Origin: Hahellaceae bacterium
GTDB taxonomy: Bacteria > Pseudomonadota > Gammaproteobacteria > Pseudomonadales > Oleiphilaceae
NCBI GenBank assembly: GCA_016744695.1
Contig: JADGDV010000002.1
Span: 178,707 to 242,706 of the forward strand
Reading direction: 5' to 3'
DNA: 64,000 nucleotides
Both the position numbers and the translations under genes were made by a program. Shown in pieces: positions 36,490 through 45,871 of this stretch; within the stretch, counting starts at the first letter, position 1, and every line of letters begins with the position of its first letter. Below the pieces are notes generated by a model. It saw only the letters and a list, made by a program, of their open reading frames with translations. It was not told the DNA's origin and did no database searches.

Positions 36490-39400
36490 TATCTTTCTCC
36501 CCATTTTCATTCACTATTTTAAGTGCCGCTAATTGTTCATATTGCTCGTATTGTTTAAGAACATCTGATTGTGCTTGCTTGAGGAACGTATCTGCCCGTT
36601 TAGGATCGGAATGCCACAGCATGCTAAAACGTGCTTCAGATTTAATGAAGTTAGAATAATCTATGCTTGGTTTTTTTGAATCTAAGCGCAATGGATTTTT
36701 ACCTTCATCAAGCTTACGAGGGTCATATCTTAATAATGGCCAATGCCCAGAATCAACAGCCATTTTTTGTTGTCGATGATTATTTACCAGGTCAACACCA
36801 TGAGCAATACAAGGGGCATATGCAATTATCAGAGAAGGCCCTGGGTAAGATTCGGCTTCAATAAATGTATGCAGGGTTTGAATGTCTTTTGCACCATACG
36901 CAACATGGGCGACATATACATGGTCATACGTCATTGCCATTCGTGCTAGGTCTTTTTTAGCGGTGGGTTTACCTGCTGCAGAGAATTTCGCAACGGCACC
37001 TCTTGGGGTCGCTTTTGATGTTTGCCCTCCGGTATTAGAATAAACCTCTGTATCAAGAACCAAGATGTTTACGTCTTTTCCTGTTGCTAATACATGATCT
37101 AATCCACCAAAGCCTATATCGTAAGCCCAGCCATCACCCCCTATTATCCAAATGCTTTTTTTACTGAGAGCATCAGCAACAGACAATAATTGTGCAGCTT
37201 TATCAGAATCAAGAGAAAAGAGAATTGTTTTTAGTTCTATTATTCTCTGTCTTTGCTCATAAATTCCCATCTCATTTGTTTGGTCCGCGTTTAAAATATC
37301 TTCGTATAACTCTTTGGGTACATACGCGTTGAGGTTATTAAGTAGGTCTAATGCCATCTGATACTGATGATCACAAGCAATTCGCATACCCAAACCAAAC
37401 TCAGCGTTGTCTTCAAATAATGAATTATTCCATGCTGGGCCTCGATTATCTTTATCTTTAGCCCAAGGTGTTGTTGGTAGGTTACCACCATAAATAGACG
37501 AGCACCCTGTTGCATTGGCGACGAGCATACGGTCACCAAAAAGTTGTGTAGCCAAACGAATATAAGGTGTTTCACCGCAGCCTGTACAAGCGCCAGAAAA
37601 TTCAAAATAAGGTGGACGCAACATCGCACCTTTCATTGTATTGGTTTTGCTCTCTTTAAGGTTCCAGTCAGGCAATGAAAGGAAGAATGCCCAATTTATT
37701 TTTTCTTGTTCTTTGATTTCATGCTGAGGAACCATATTAATGGCTTTACGGTTGGCTTGTGTTTTATCTCGAATAGGACAAATATCGACACATAGGGTAC
37801 AGCCAGTACAATCTTCAGGTGATATTTGGTAACTGATATGCACATCATCAGGGTAGTCTTTACCTTTTATCTGAGTGTGCTTGAAACCCTCTGGTGCAGT
37901 TGCAACAGATTCTGCTAAAAATGCCTTACTTCTAATTACACTATGAGGGCAGACGAACACGCATTTACCACAATGGGTACATAATGATTCATCCCAAAGT
38001 GGTAGCTCTAATGCTAAGTTTCGTTTTTCATATTTTGCTGTCCCGCTTGGGTATACTCCATCGTCTGGCAGCAGGCTAACGGGAATAAGATTGCCTTTAT
38101 TGGCAATGATTTTCTTTGTTACATTATTGATGAAATTGTCGCTATATAGGGCTTCTTCATTATCAATTTTTGTATTTTTAATATCGTTATTTTCTGTGTG
38201 TTCTTTTGTGGTTAAACTTTCTGGGTAACTTATTTTGTGAAGACCGTTCAGGGTGTTTTCGATCGCCTGAAAATTGGTCCTTATAATATGTCTTCCTTTT
38301 TTACCATAGGTTTTTTCAACGGATTTTTTTATTGATGCTATCGCTTCTTCTCGGGGTAATGCATTAGAGATTGCGAAAAAACAGGTTTGCATCACTGTAT
38401 TTATTCGACGACTCATGCCACTTTCTGCAGCAATCTTGTAAGCATCAATCGCATAAAATTGAATGTTTTTTTCGATAATTTGAGATTGCGTATTACTCGG
38501 TAAACTGTCCCAAACCTCATGACTATTAACTGAAGTATTCAATAAGAAGACAGCACCTGGTGCTGCATAATCAAGTACATCATGCTTGCCTAAAAACAGT
38601 GTTTGGTGACAGCCGACATACTGAGCTGAATTTCGATCAATCAAGTAACTTGAGCTTATGGGGTCAGGGCCGAACCTAAGGTGTGAAATAGTGATTGCAC
38701 CTGATTTCTTTGAGTCATAAACAAAGTAGCCTTGTGCGTAAAGTGGTGTGTTTTCGCCAATAATTTTGATGCTATTTTTATTAGCACTTACTGTTCCATC
38801 AGAGCCTAAACCAAAAAATATGCATTGATTTGATCGACTATTTGAATCAGTTCGATAATTACAATCCCATGTTAAACTTGTGCCTGAAAGGTCATCATCA
38901 ATCCCAATAGTAAAGCCATTCTTGGGTTCTTTATTATTGAGTTCATCAAACACCGCTTTTGCCATACCTGGCGTAAATTCTTTAGACCCTAGGCCATAGC
39001 GCCCACCAATTACTTTTGGGCATAAGGAATGTTCAAAAAGAGCAGTACATACATCTTTATATAATGGCTCCCCCTCTGAACCCGGTTCTTTTGTTCTGTC
39101 TAAAACAGCAATGGCTTTTACTGACTTAGGTAGGGACTGAACAAATTTTTCAGCGTAAAAAGGTCTATAAAGTCTAACTTTTAGTATACCAACTTGTTCT
39201 CCTTTGCCAACCAAATGAGATACCGTTTCATCAGTAGTACTAGCAGCAGACCCCATGATAACAATTACTCGATCAGCATTAGCCGACCCGCTGTATTCAA
39301 AGATCTCATAACTACGACCGGTTAACTCTGCAAACAAAGCCATCTTAGTTGAAATAATATCTGGGAACTTTTTGTAATACGGGTTAACGGTTTCTCTTGC

Positions 39401-40084
39401 TTGAAAAAACACATCAGGGTTTTGTGAAGTACCACGAATAGTTGGGTGCTCAGGTGACATAGACCTTGCTCGATTAGCATCTATATGTTCCTGTGAAAGC
39501 ATGGCTAAAATAATGTCATCATCAATAGATGTTATTTTAGAAATTTCATGGGATGTACGAAAACCATCAAAGAAATGAAGAACAGGAATGCGACCTTCGA
39601 TACTTGCACACTGAGAAATTAAAGCCATATCTTGTGCTTCTTGCACTGAGTTTGAAGCAAGTATTGCAAACCCTGTAGCGCGAGTGGCCATTACATCACT
39701 ATGGTCAGCAAAAATTGAAAGTGCTTGTGCTGCAATAGAGCGTGCAGCCACATGAAAGACGGTAGGAGTGAGTTCACCAGCAATTTTATACATATTAGGG
39801 ATCATTAATAATAATCCCTGAGAGGCCGTAAAGGTCGTTGTTAAGCAACCAGTTTGCAATGCCCCGTGAATAGCCCCTGCAGCGCCGGCTTCACTTTGCA
39901 TTTCAATAATATCTGGAACACTCCCCCAAATATTTCTTTTTCCAGAAGCAGACCATGCGTCAGAGTGCTCACCCATAGGTGACGCTGGTGTAATAGGGTA
40001 GATCGCAATGACTTCATTGGTTTTATGAGCAATGCGGGCAACCGCTTCATTGGCATCAACTGTTATCTTAGAAGATTCATTCAT
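36482..40084 (-). CDS. nifJ: Pyruvate:ferredoxin (flavodoxin) oxidoreductase
   Basis: A 1200-residue single-chain PFOR converting pyruvate and CoA to acetyl-CoA, CO2 and reduced ferredoxin or flavodoxin. Domains in order: the pyruvate-binding domain I (VIAIYPITPASPMGEHSD), domain II, the gamma/EKR region (LRFGPDPISSSYLI), two [4Fe-4S] clusters (CTHCGKCVFVCPH and CTGCTLCVDICP), and the thiamine diphosphate domain (GDGWAYDIGFGGLDH and NTGGQTSKATPRGA), with extra cysteines (SGACTGCGETPY) for the third cluster. I choose the ATG at 40084; an in-frame ATG at 40114 adds ten unconserved residues. Length is standard. Confidence 0.95.
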   Translation of the reverse strand: MNESSKITVDANEAVARIAHKTNEVIAIYPITPASPMGEHSDAWSASGKRNIWGSVPDIIEMQSEAGAAGAIHGALQTGCLTTTFTASQGLLLMIPNMYKIAGELTPTVFHVAARSIAAQALSIFADHSDVMATRATGFAILASNSVQEAQDMALISQCASIEGRIPVLHFFDGFRTSHEISKITSIDDDIILAMLSQEHIDANRARSMSPEHPTIRGTSQNPDVFFQARETVNPYYKKFPDIISTKMALFAELTGRSYEIFEYSGSANADRVIVIMGSAASTTDETVSHLVGKGEQVGILKVRLYRPFYAEKFVQSLPKSVKAIAVLDRTKEPGSEGEPLYKDVCTALFEHSLCPKVIGGRYGLGSKEFTPGMAKAVFDELNNKEPKNGFTIGIDDDLSGTSLTWDCNYRTDSNSRSNQCIFFGLGSDGTVSANKNSIKIIGENTPLYAQGYFVYDSKKSGAITISHLRFGPDPISSSYLIDRNSAQYVGCHQTLFLGKHDVLDYAAPGAVFLLNTSVNSHEVWDSLPSNTQSQIIEKNIQFYAIDAYKIAAESGMSRRINTVMQTCFFAISNALPREEAIASIKKSVEKTYGKKGRHIIRTNFQAIENTLNGLHKISYPESLTTKEHTENNDIKNTKIDNEEALYSDNFINNVTKKIIANKGNLIPVSLLPDDGVYPSGTAKYEKRNLALELPLWDESLCTHCGKCVFVCPHSVIRSKAFLAESVATAPEGFKHTQIKGKDYPDDVHISYQISPEDCTGCTLCVDICPIRDKTQANRKAINMVPQHEIKEQEKINWAFFLSLPDWNLKESKTNTMKGAMLRPPYFEFSGACTGCGETPYIRLATQLFGDRMLVANATGCSSIYGGNLPTTPWAKDKDNRGPAWNNSLFEDNAEFGLGMRIACDHQYQMALDLLNNLNAYVPKELYEDILNADQTNEMGIYEQRQRIIELKTILFSLDSDKAAQLLSVADALSKKSIWIIGGDGWAYDIGFGGLDHVLATGKDVNILVLDTEVYSNTGGQTSKATPRGAVAKFSAAGKPTAKKDLARMAMTYDHVYVAHVAYGAKDIQTLHTFIEAESYPGPSLIIAYAPCIAHGVDLVNNHRQQKMAVDSGHWPLLRYDPRKLDEGKNPLRLDSKKPSIDYSNFIKSEARFSMLWHSDPKRADTFLKQAQSDVLKQYEQYEQLAALKIVNENGEKDND

Positions 40085-40370
40085 ACTAATCGTCCATATT
40101 AGTGATACAACCATACTTAAACTATTTTAGTCAGGAATATATCGGTATTGTGATGATCTGGGTCATGTTATATATATCAGACGTGTAATCATTCACTCTG
40201 TATAAGGTCTGTTAATTAGTATGGAAGATATTCAGTTCGTCTTTGCATTAAACTCAGTGTTCATTCATTGATAAAAGTAAAATTAATGAGATAATGAGGA
40301 CATTGAATTAGCTATTCAAAACAAGTCTTAGATACCTCCATAATTATTTAATAAGTTAGAGTTAAAAACT

Positions 40371-40754
40371 ATGAGCGAAAATCAGTTAGAAAGTATATTG
40401 GGTTTAAGTTGCGAAGAGAGATACGATTACTTTTTAAGTCAAGTGACTGAAGAGAAGGAAATTTGGATACTCGTTAATAGTGAAAATCAATTTCTAAAGA
40501 TTCTTGCAGAAGATGATGGTTTTGAATATTTACCTGTTTGGCCACAATCAGAATTCGCAGCAGAGTACTGTAAAAATTCACAAGAACTTTCACCAAAGAA
40601 CCTTTCCTTACCAGAGTTTTTAGAAAAGTGGGTTCCAGGCTTAAAGAAAGATGGCTTAGAGGTAGGTGTATTTCCTGGTTCTGATAAAAACCTTTGGGTT
40701 ATGGAACCATCAGAACTTAAGAGTGATATTCAAGAGGAACTATCAAACTTTTAA
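40371..40754 (+). CDS. DUF2750 domain protein
   Basis: A 127-residue acidic cytoplasmic protein fitting the DUF2750 family: RYDYFLSQVTEEKEIWILVNSE, a central EDDGFEYLPVWPQSEFAAEYC and the closing LEKWVPGLKKDGLEVGVFPG block (partly quoted). No catalytic motif or transmembrane region is seen. It stands alone between the divergent nifJ operon and a convergent flavoprotein gene. Function unknown. Confidence 0.78.
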   Translation: MSENQLESILGLSCEERYDYFLSQVTEEKEIWILVNSENQFLKILAEDDGFEYLPVWPQSEFAAEYCKNSQELSPKNLSLPEFLEKWVPGLKKDGLEVGVFPGSDKNLWVMEPSELKSDIQEELSNF

Positions 40755-40775
40755 ATAATTAAACTTGCATGCTTG

Positions 40776-40808
40776 CTTTGTAGGTCGGCACAAAACCGAC
40801 CTACAAAG
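40776..40808. repeat. GTAGGTCGG palindrome between convergent genes
   Basis: A perfect 13-bp inverted repeat, CTTTGTAGGTCGG (40776-40788) and CCGACCTACAAAG (40796-40808), with a seven-base loop. The GTAGGTCGG core resembles dispersed repeats of gammaproteobacteria. Lying between convergent genes it could also terminate transcription both ways, though T-runs are short. Confidence 0.6.
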
Positions 40809-40816
40809 TCTGGCTA

Positions 40817-43015
40817 TTAATGCTCTTGTTTGTTTTCTATCTCAGTACTAAATCTAGACGATGACCTCCCACTGTTTTTCTCTCCACGTTGCCATCTATG
40901 AAACTTTTCTAGCCAGTTCAGTATCTTTTCAGGCTTGTGTGCACGTTTCCATTCACCAGCCGCATATTTGTTCATTTCAGCTAGAGTAGGGTAGATGTGA
41001 ATAGTGCCAAGGATTTTATTTAAACCAAGATTATGCTTCATAGCCATCACATACTCTGCGATCAAGTCTCCAGATTGCTCACCAACAATCGTTGCACCTA
41101 ATATTTTATCTTTGCCCGGTACTGTCAGTATTTTAACAAAACCATGTGCTTCTTCGTCAGCGATGGCTCTATCTAACTCTGCCACATCAAATCTTGTAAC
41201 TTCATAAGGTATAGCTTGTTCCTTAGCCTCTTGCTCGTTTAGACCTACTCGTGCAACCTCTGGTTCAGTAAATGTTGCCCATGGAATCACTGAGTAGTCT
41301 GTTTTAAATTTCTTAAATTTACCAAAAAGTGCATTTACGGCTACATACCATGCCTGATGCGCTGCGGTATGGGTAAATTGAAAGGGGCCAGCAACATCGC
41401 CAGCGGCATAAATGTTAGGAAATTTTGTTTGAAGAAATTCATTAACCTCTACCGTTCTTCTATTAGTTGTAGGTATCTGTAGCTCTTCTAAACCGAAGCC
41501 AGACACATTTGCAACACGCCCAACTGCGATAAGTATTTTATCAAACGGTATACGCACCGCTTTACCTTCATTATCACAAATGAGGATTTTCTCACCATTT
41601 TCAATTACAAACTCAACGGCTTTATGTCGAGTTAATACATTAACGCCTTCTTTCTCAAAACGTTCTTGTACTAGAACTGATACGTCTTCATCTTCACGAA
41701 CCATAATTCTTGCATTACTTTCAACCTGAGTAACATGGCTACCTAAACGTGAAAACGTTTGCGAGAGTTCGCAACCAATAGGCCCACCACCTAATACAAT
41801 TAAACGCTCAGGTTGCTCGCGTAAATCCCACACATTATCCGATGTAAGGTAGTCAATTGACTCAATACCCTTTATCGGCGGAACAAAAGGACGTGCGCCA
41901 GTTGCTATCACGATGTTTCTGGTTGTGAGTGTTTTACCATTCACTTCAACCGTGTAGGGTGATGTTATTTTAGCTTCACCTTTAATAACATTAACGCCTA
42001 AGTTGGTATAACGCTCAATAGAGTCATGTGGCTCTATCGTTTTTATCACACGCTGAACACGCTCCATTACATCTGAGAAGTTGAAGTCTACCGATGCAGA
42101 TTCAAAACCAAGATCTTTCGAGCGCTTAATATCCGCAATAAATTTTCCTGAACGAATCAGTGCCTTTGAAGGCACGCAACCAGTATTTAAACAATCACCA
42201 CCCATTTGATGCTTTTCTATGAGTGTTACATTAGCTTTAACGGCAGCAGCAATATAAGACGTGACTAACCCCGCTGATCCACCACCAAGTACCACAATGT
42301 CTTCATCAAAAACCTTAGGCTTTGGGTAAGCTTGTAGTGCTTTTTTACTTTGAGCTAATGAGACTAAGCGCTTAGCCAATAATGGAAAGAGACCTAATAA
42401 TACAAAAGAGAAAATAATAGCTGGGGATAAAATACCACTAATAGAATCTAAAGAAGCAAGTTGAGTACCTGCATTAACGTAAACCGCAGTACCTGCAAGC
42501 ATGCCAACCTGACTGACAAAAAAGAAAGTTTTTACGGGTATCTTAGTGACTCCCATAACCAGATTTATTATAAAAAATGGTATAGCTGGCACCAAACGTA
42601 AACTAAATAGATAAAATGCACCTTCTTTTTCTATTCCTTCGTTTATTGATTTTAACTGGTTTGAGAATTTACTCTGAATGGAGTCTCTCAGTAAAAACCG
42701 TGATACTAATAACGCCAACGTAGCGCCTATGGTTGATGCAAATGACACAATGACCAAACCAATGACTAAGCCAAATAACGCCCCAGCTATTAACGTTAAA
42801 AGTGCTGCTCCAGGTAATGATAAAGCGGTGGTTACGATATATAAGAGTGAAAATAGCGCTATGCTTTCTATTAAATTAGACCTTACATATTTTTCTACTT
42901 CACCTTGTTGAGTCTTAAAATATTCCAAAGACATATACTGGTTTACATCAAAATAGAAAAACGCGACCACCGCGATAATGATGACGAAACCTAAGAACAG
43001 CTTGCTTTTACTCAT
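40817..43015 (-). CDS. TVP38/TMEM64 membrane domain fused to mercuric-reductase-like flavoprotein
   Basis: A 732-residue fusion. Residues 1-220 form a TVP38/TMEM64 (DedA-like VTT) membrane domain with several helices and the FSLRLVPAIPFFIINLVMG signature. Residues from about 235 onward form a class I pyridine-nucleotide disulfide oxidoreductase: FAD motif VVLGGGSAGLVTSYIAA, redox cysteines in GGDCLNTGCVPSKALIRSG, NAD motif LGGGPIGCELSQTF, and a C-terminal IHIYPTLAEMNKY. It lacks the vicinal Cys pair at the C-terminus and the N-terminal metal domain of MerA, so it is not a true mercuric reductase. Substrate unknown; membrane-tethered electron transfer is plausible. Confidence 0.85.
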   Translation of the reverse strand: MSKSKLFLGFVIIIAVVAFFYFDVNQYMSLEYFKTQQGEVEKYVRSNLIESIALFSLLYIVTTALSLPGAALLTLIAGALFGLVIGLVIVSFASTIGATLALLVSRFLLRDSIQSKFSNQLKSINEGIEKEGAFYLFSLRLVPAIPFFIINLVMGVTKIPVKTFFFVSQVGMLAGTAVYVNAGTQLASLDSISGILSPAIIFSFVLLGLFPLLAKRLVSLAQSKKALQAYPKPKVFDEDIVVLGGGSAGLVTSYIAAAVKANVTLIEKHQMGGDCLNTGCVPSKALIRSGKFIADIKRSKDLGFESASVDFNFSDVMERVQRVIKTIEPHDSIERYTNLGVNVIKGEAKITSPYTVEVNGKTLTTRNIVIATGARPFVPPIKGIESIDYLTSDNVWDLREQPERLIVLGGGPIGCELSQTFSRLGSHVTQVESNARIMVREDEDVSVLVQERFEKEGVNVLTRHKAVEFVIENGEKILICDNEGKAVRIPFDKILIAVGRVANVSGFGLEELQIPTTNRRTVEVNEFLQTKFPNIYAAGDVAGPFQFTHTAAHQAWYVAVNALFGKFKKFKTDYSVIPWATFTEPEVARVGLNEQEAKEQAIPYEVTRFDVAELDRAIADEEAHGFVKILTVPGKDKILGATIVGEQSGDLIAEYVMAMKHNLGLNKILGTIHIYPTLAEMNKYAAGEWKRAHKPEKILNWLEKFHRWQRGEKNSGRSSSRFSTEIENKQEH

Positions 43016-43105
43016 TATTTATAACCTTGTTGAGGAGCTTATTTGTGTTAATTACCTATCTATAGACTCAGAATTTGTAAAAATGTTTCACATAAAATAA
43101 AAACT

Positions 43106-43501
43106 TTAAATATTAGATCTACTTTGTTTATCTAGCCACTCAATCGCATCAGATAAGCTTAGGGCTTTGCCTTGATTTACAATTTTCTGTAAAACAGCAT
43201 GCGCTCGGGGCTTTAAGGTGATCGTGATATCAGTATTTGACTCTTGATAACGCATTTTTCTGATGCTTAGTTTTAACCTTTGCCATTGAGTACTATTAAG
43301 GGCTTTTTCACACCAGCGATTTAAAATCTCAGCCTCAAGCTCTGGATCATCTTCTAAATCAACCCGCTCAAGGTATTGCCGGAACTGAAAAGACCTAATA
43401 GTACCTAAAACAAGATATTCGTTATCTTCCAATGCCCGCATTAAATAACGATGAGCAAAACTCAAATCATGAGGACTAATTTTATACTTTGGGCGTGCCA
43501 T
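43106..43501 (-). CDS. MatP-like ribbon-helix-helix protein
   Basis: A 131-residue basic protein. The region EILNRWCEKALNSTQWQRLK resembles the helical domain of the Ter macrodomain organiser MatP (compare LVNGWIDKHMNPELVNRMK). The C-terminus, ITITLKPRAHAVLQKIVNQG followed by LSLSDAIEWLDKQ, fits a ribbon-helix-helix DNA-binding fold, as in MatP (strand, helix, turn, helix). This is my own comparison by eye from memory, so the assignment is tentative. The start is taken at ATG 43501 (MARPKYKI). It is a single gene between the fusion flavoprotein and the EF-G gene. A generic RHH regulator is the alternative. Confidence 0.5.
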   Translation of the reverse strand: MARPKYKISPHDLSFAHRYLMRALEDNEYLVLGTIRSFQFRQYLERVDLEDDPELEAEILNRWCEKALNSTQWQRLKLSIRKMRYQESNTDITITLKPRAHAVLQKIVNQGKALSLSDAIEWLDKQSRSNI

Positions 43502-43584
43502 ATTTCGAAACAACCAATTGCGTTACAAGGTAACGTTTTTATTTATATTGTTTATAGCAAATAACTTTCTTACAGGCAAAATAA

Positions 43585-43614
43585 AACCCCGATGATTTTC
43601 ATCACCGAGGTCTT
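43585..43614 (-). terminator. Terminator of the EF-G gene
   Basis: On the minus strand CCTCGGTGAT, loop GAAA, and ATCATCGGGG form a 10-bp stem with two G-U pairs, followed by TTTTATTTT. It lies about 30 bases after the EF-G stop. Confidence 0.8.
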
Positions 43615-43644
43615 AAGAGCCAAACAGCTTAGCTTAAGTAAAAT

Positions 43645-45732
43645 TTACTTTTTAGCAGCTTTCTTAGCTTTTTCATCTTCAATAACTTTATCTGCTACTG
43701 AATTAGGACATTGAGCGTAATGATCAAATTCCATTGAGAATTGACCACGACCAGAAGTCATTGTACGCAATGAACCAATGTAGCCAAACATTTCTGAAAG
43801 CGGTACGTTTGCTTTAACACGTACACCAGAAGCACCTGCATCTTGTCCTTCAATCATGCCGCGACGACGGTTAAGGTCACCGATAACATCACCAACATGA
43901 TCATCAGGAGTGAACACGTCAACTTTCATGATTGGCTCAAGTAATTTAGGCTGCGCTTTTGCGATTGATTGACGGAATGCACCTTTAGCTGCAATCTCAA
44001 ATGCTACGGCTGATGAGTCAACTGCGTGGAAACCACCGTCAAATAACTCAATTTCAACATCTAGCACTGGGAAACCAGCAAGGACACCAGTGTCCATCAT
44101 AGATGCGAAGCCTTTTTCGATAGCAGGGAAGAATTCCTTAGGAACATTACCACCAACAACGATAGAGGTGAAAGTGAAACCAGAGTTTGGCTCACCAGGT
44201 TTTATACGGTAATCAATTTTACCGAACTGACCAGAACCACCAGACTGCTTCTTGTGAGTATAAGAATCTTCAATTTCAGCCGTAATAGTTTCACGGTATG
44301 CAACTTGAGGCTCACCAACTTCTAGATCAACACCGTATGTACGGTTCAGTATATCTACCTTAATGTCTAGGTGAAGCTCACCCATTCCACGTAGGATAGT
44401 CTCACCTGAATCTTCATCGGTATGAACTTTAAATGTTGGATCTTCAGCAACCATTTTACCGATCGCAATACCCATCTTCTCAGAACCACCTTTATCTTTA
44501 GGCTTAACAGAGATTGAGATTACTGGCTCAGGGAATACCATGGCTTCAAGTGTACATTCATGCTTAGGATCACATAATGTATGACCAGTCTGAACGTTCT
44601 TCATGCCTACGATTGCAAGAATATCGCCTGCTTGAGCTGAATCTAATTCTTTACGCTCTTCAGCTTCCATCTCACACATACGACCAATACGTTCAGTTTT
44701 ACCTGTAAACGAGTTAAGTATAGTGTCGCCTTTTTTCAGCTTACCAGAGTAAACCCTTATAAAGGTTAGTGCGCCAAAACGGTCATCCATTATTTTGAAT
44801 GCAAGTGCGCGGAACGGTTCGTCAACAGAGACTGTTGCAACTTCACCTGTAGGCTCACCTGTTTCATCAGTCAATGGCTGAGGAATTACTTCTGTTGGAG
44901 AAGGTAGGTAATCAACAACTGCATCAAGAATTAATTGAATGCCTTTGTTTTTAAATGCAGAACCACAATATGTAGGGAAGAATGTTAATTCATTAGTACC
45001 CTTACGGATACAAAACTTGATTTGCTCTTCTGTTGGAGCTTCACCTTCCATGTAGGCCATCATGATATCGTCGTCTACTTCTACAGCAGTTTCAACTAAT
45101 TGATCATAATACATGTCAACGTCATCAACCATATCGGCAGGAACGTCTAATACTTCGAAATTTTCAGGCAGGCCTGAATCATCCCATACGTATGCTTTCT
45201 TAGATAGGATATCTACTACACCACTAAAGTCATCTTCAGTGCCGATTGGCAATGTCATAACTAAAGGTTTTGCACCAAGAACGTTTTCTACTTGGTCAAC
45301 TACTTTTAAGAAGTCTGCGCCAATTCGGTCTAGCTTGTTTACGAAGATGATTCGAGCAACACCCGACTCATCGGCATAACGCCAGTTTGTTTCTGACTGA
45401 GGTTCAACACCGCCAGATCCACAAAATACACCAATACCACCATCCAATACTTTAAGAGAACGATATACTTCAACTGTGAAGTCAACGTGCCCAGGAGTAT
45501 CGATGATGTTCATGCGGTGATCATCCCAGAAGGTAGTGATCGCAGCTGACTGAATAGTAATACCGCGCTCAGCCTCTTGTTCCATGAAATCGGTAGTAGA
45601 TTCACCGTCATGTACTTCACCAGTTTTATGGATCTTACCGGTAAGCTTAAGAATACGCTCTGTAGTCGTTGTTTTACCCGCATCTACGTGTGCGAATATA
45701 CCTATATTTCTATACTTCGATAAATCTGTCAT
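43645..45732 (-). CDS. fusA: Elongation factor G (second-type EF-G, FusB-like)
   Basis: A 695-residue translational GTPase catalysing ribosome translocation. G motifs: G1 [14 protein letters not shown]2 ERGITI, G3 DTPGH, G4 NKLD, then domains II-V with the [12 protein letters not shown] and RRGMIEG blocks. The N-terminus ([20 protein letters not shown]) and the [20 protein letters not shown] stretch resemble the second EF-G of pseudomonads rather than the str-operon form. The gene stands alone with its own terminator and lacks rpsL, rpsG and tuf neighbours, which supports a paralogue. The lysine-rich C-terminus KAKKAAKK is unusual but seen in relatives. Confidence 0.9.
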   Translation of the reverse strand: MTDLSKYRNIGIFAHVDAGKTTTTERILKLTGKIHKTGEVHDGESTTDFMEQEAERGITIQSAAITTFWDDHRMNIIDTPGHVDFTVEVYRSLKVLDGGIGVFCGSGGVEPQSETNWRYADESGVARIIFVNKLDRIGADFLKVVDQVENVLGAKPLVMTLPIGTEDDFSGVVDILSKKAYVWDDSGLPENFEVLDVPADMVDDVDMYYDQLVETAVEVDDDIMMAYMEGEAPTEEQIKFCIRKGTNELTFFPTYCGSAFKNKGIQLILDAVVDYLPSPTEVIPQPLTDETGEPTGEVATVSVDEPFRALAFKIMDDRFGALTFIRVYSGKLKKGDTILNSFTGKTERIGRMCEMEAEERKELDSAQAGDILAIVGMKNVQTGHTLCDPKHECTLEAMVFPEPVISISVKPKDKGGSEKMGIAIGKMVAEDPTFKVHTDEDSGETILRGMGELHLDIKVDILNRTYGVDLEVGEPQVAYRETITAEIEDSYTHKKQSGGSGQFGKIDYRIKPGEPNSGFTFTSIVVGGNVPKEFFPAIEKGFASMMDTGVLAGFPVLDVEIELFDGGFHAVDSSAVAFEIAAKGAFRQSIAKAQPKLLEPIMKVDVFTPDDHVGDVIGDLNRRRGMIEGQDAGASGVRVKANVPLSEMFGYIGSLRTMTSGRGQFSMEFDHYAQCPNSVADKVIEDEKAKKAAKK

Positions 45733-45871
45733 TTCGTTACTCGATAAGTCAGGGCCAAATTTGGGCGTTATTGTACATGATTTTTATAAAATGGTTAAAA
45801 AAATAATACTATATAGAGCATAATTTTTTAAAAACGATCATTTCTGCATGGTTTTAGGCCCATAGAAAAGG

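Noticed and set aside
40085..40370. FNR box upstream of nifJ
   Set aside because: No TTGAT-N4-ATCAA match could be found; only loose partial matches are present.
40817..43015. True mercuric reductase
   Set aside because: The C-terminal cysteine pair and metal-binding domain are missing, there are no mer genes nearby, and the N-terminus is a TVP38 domain.
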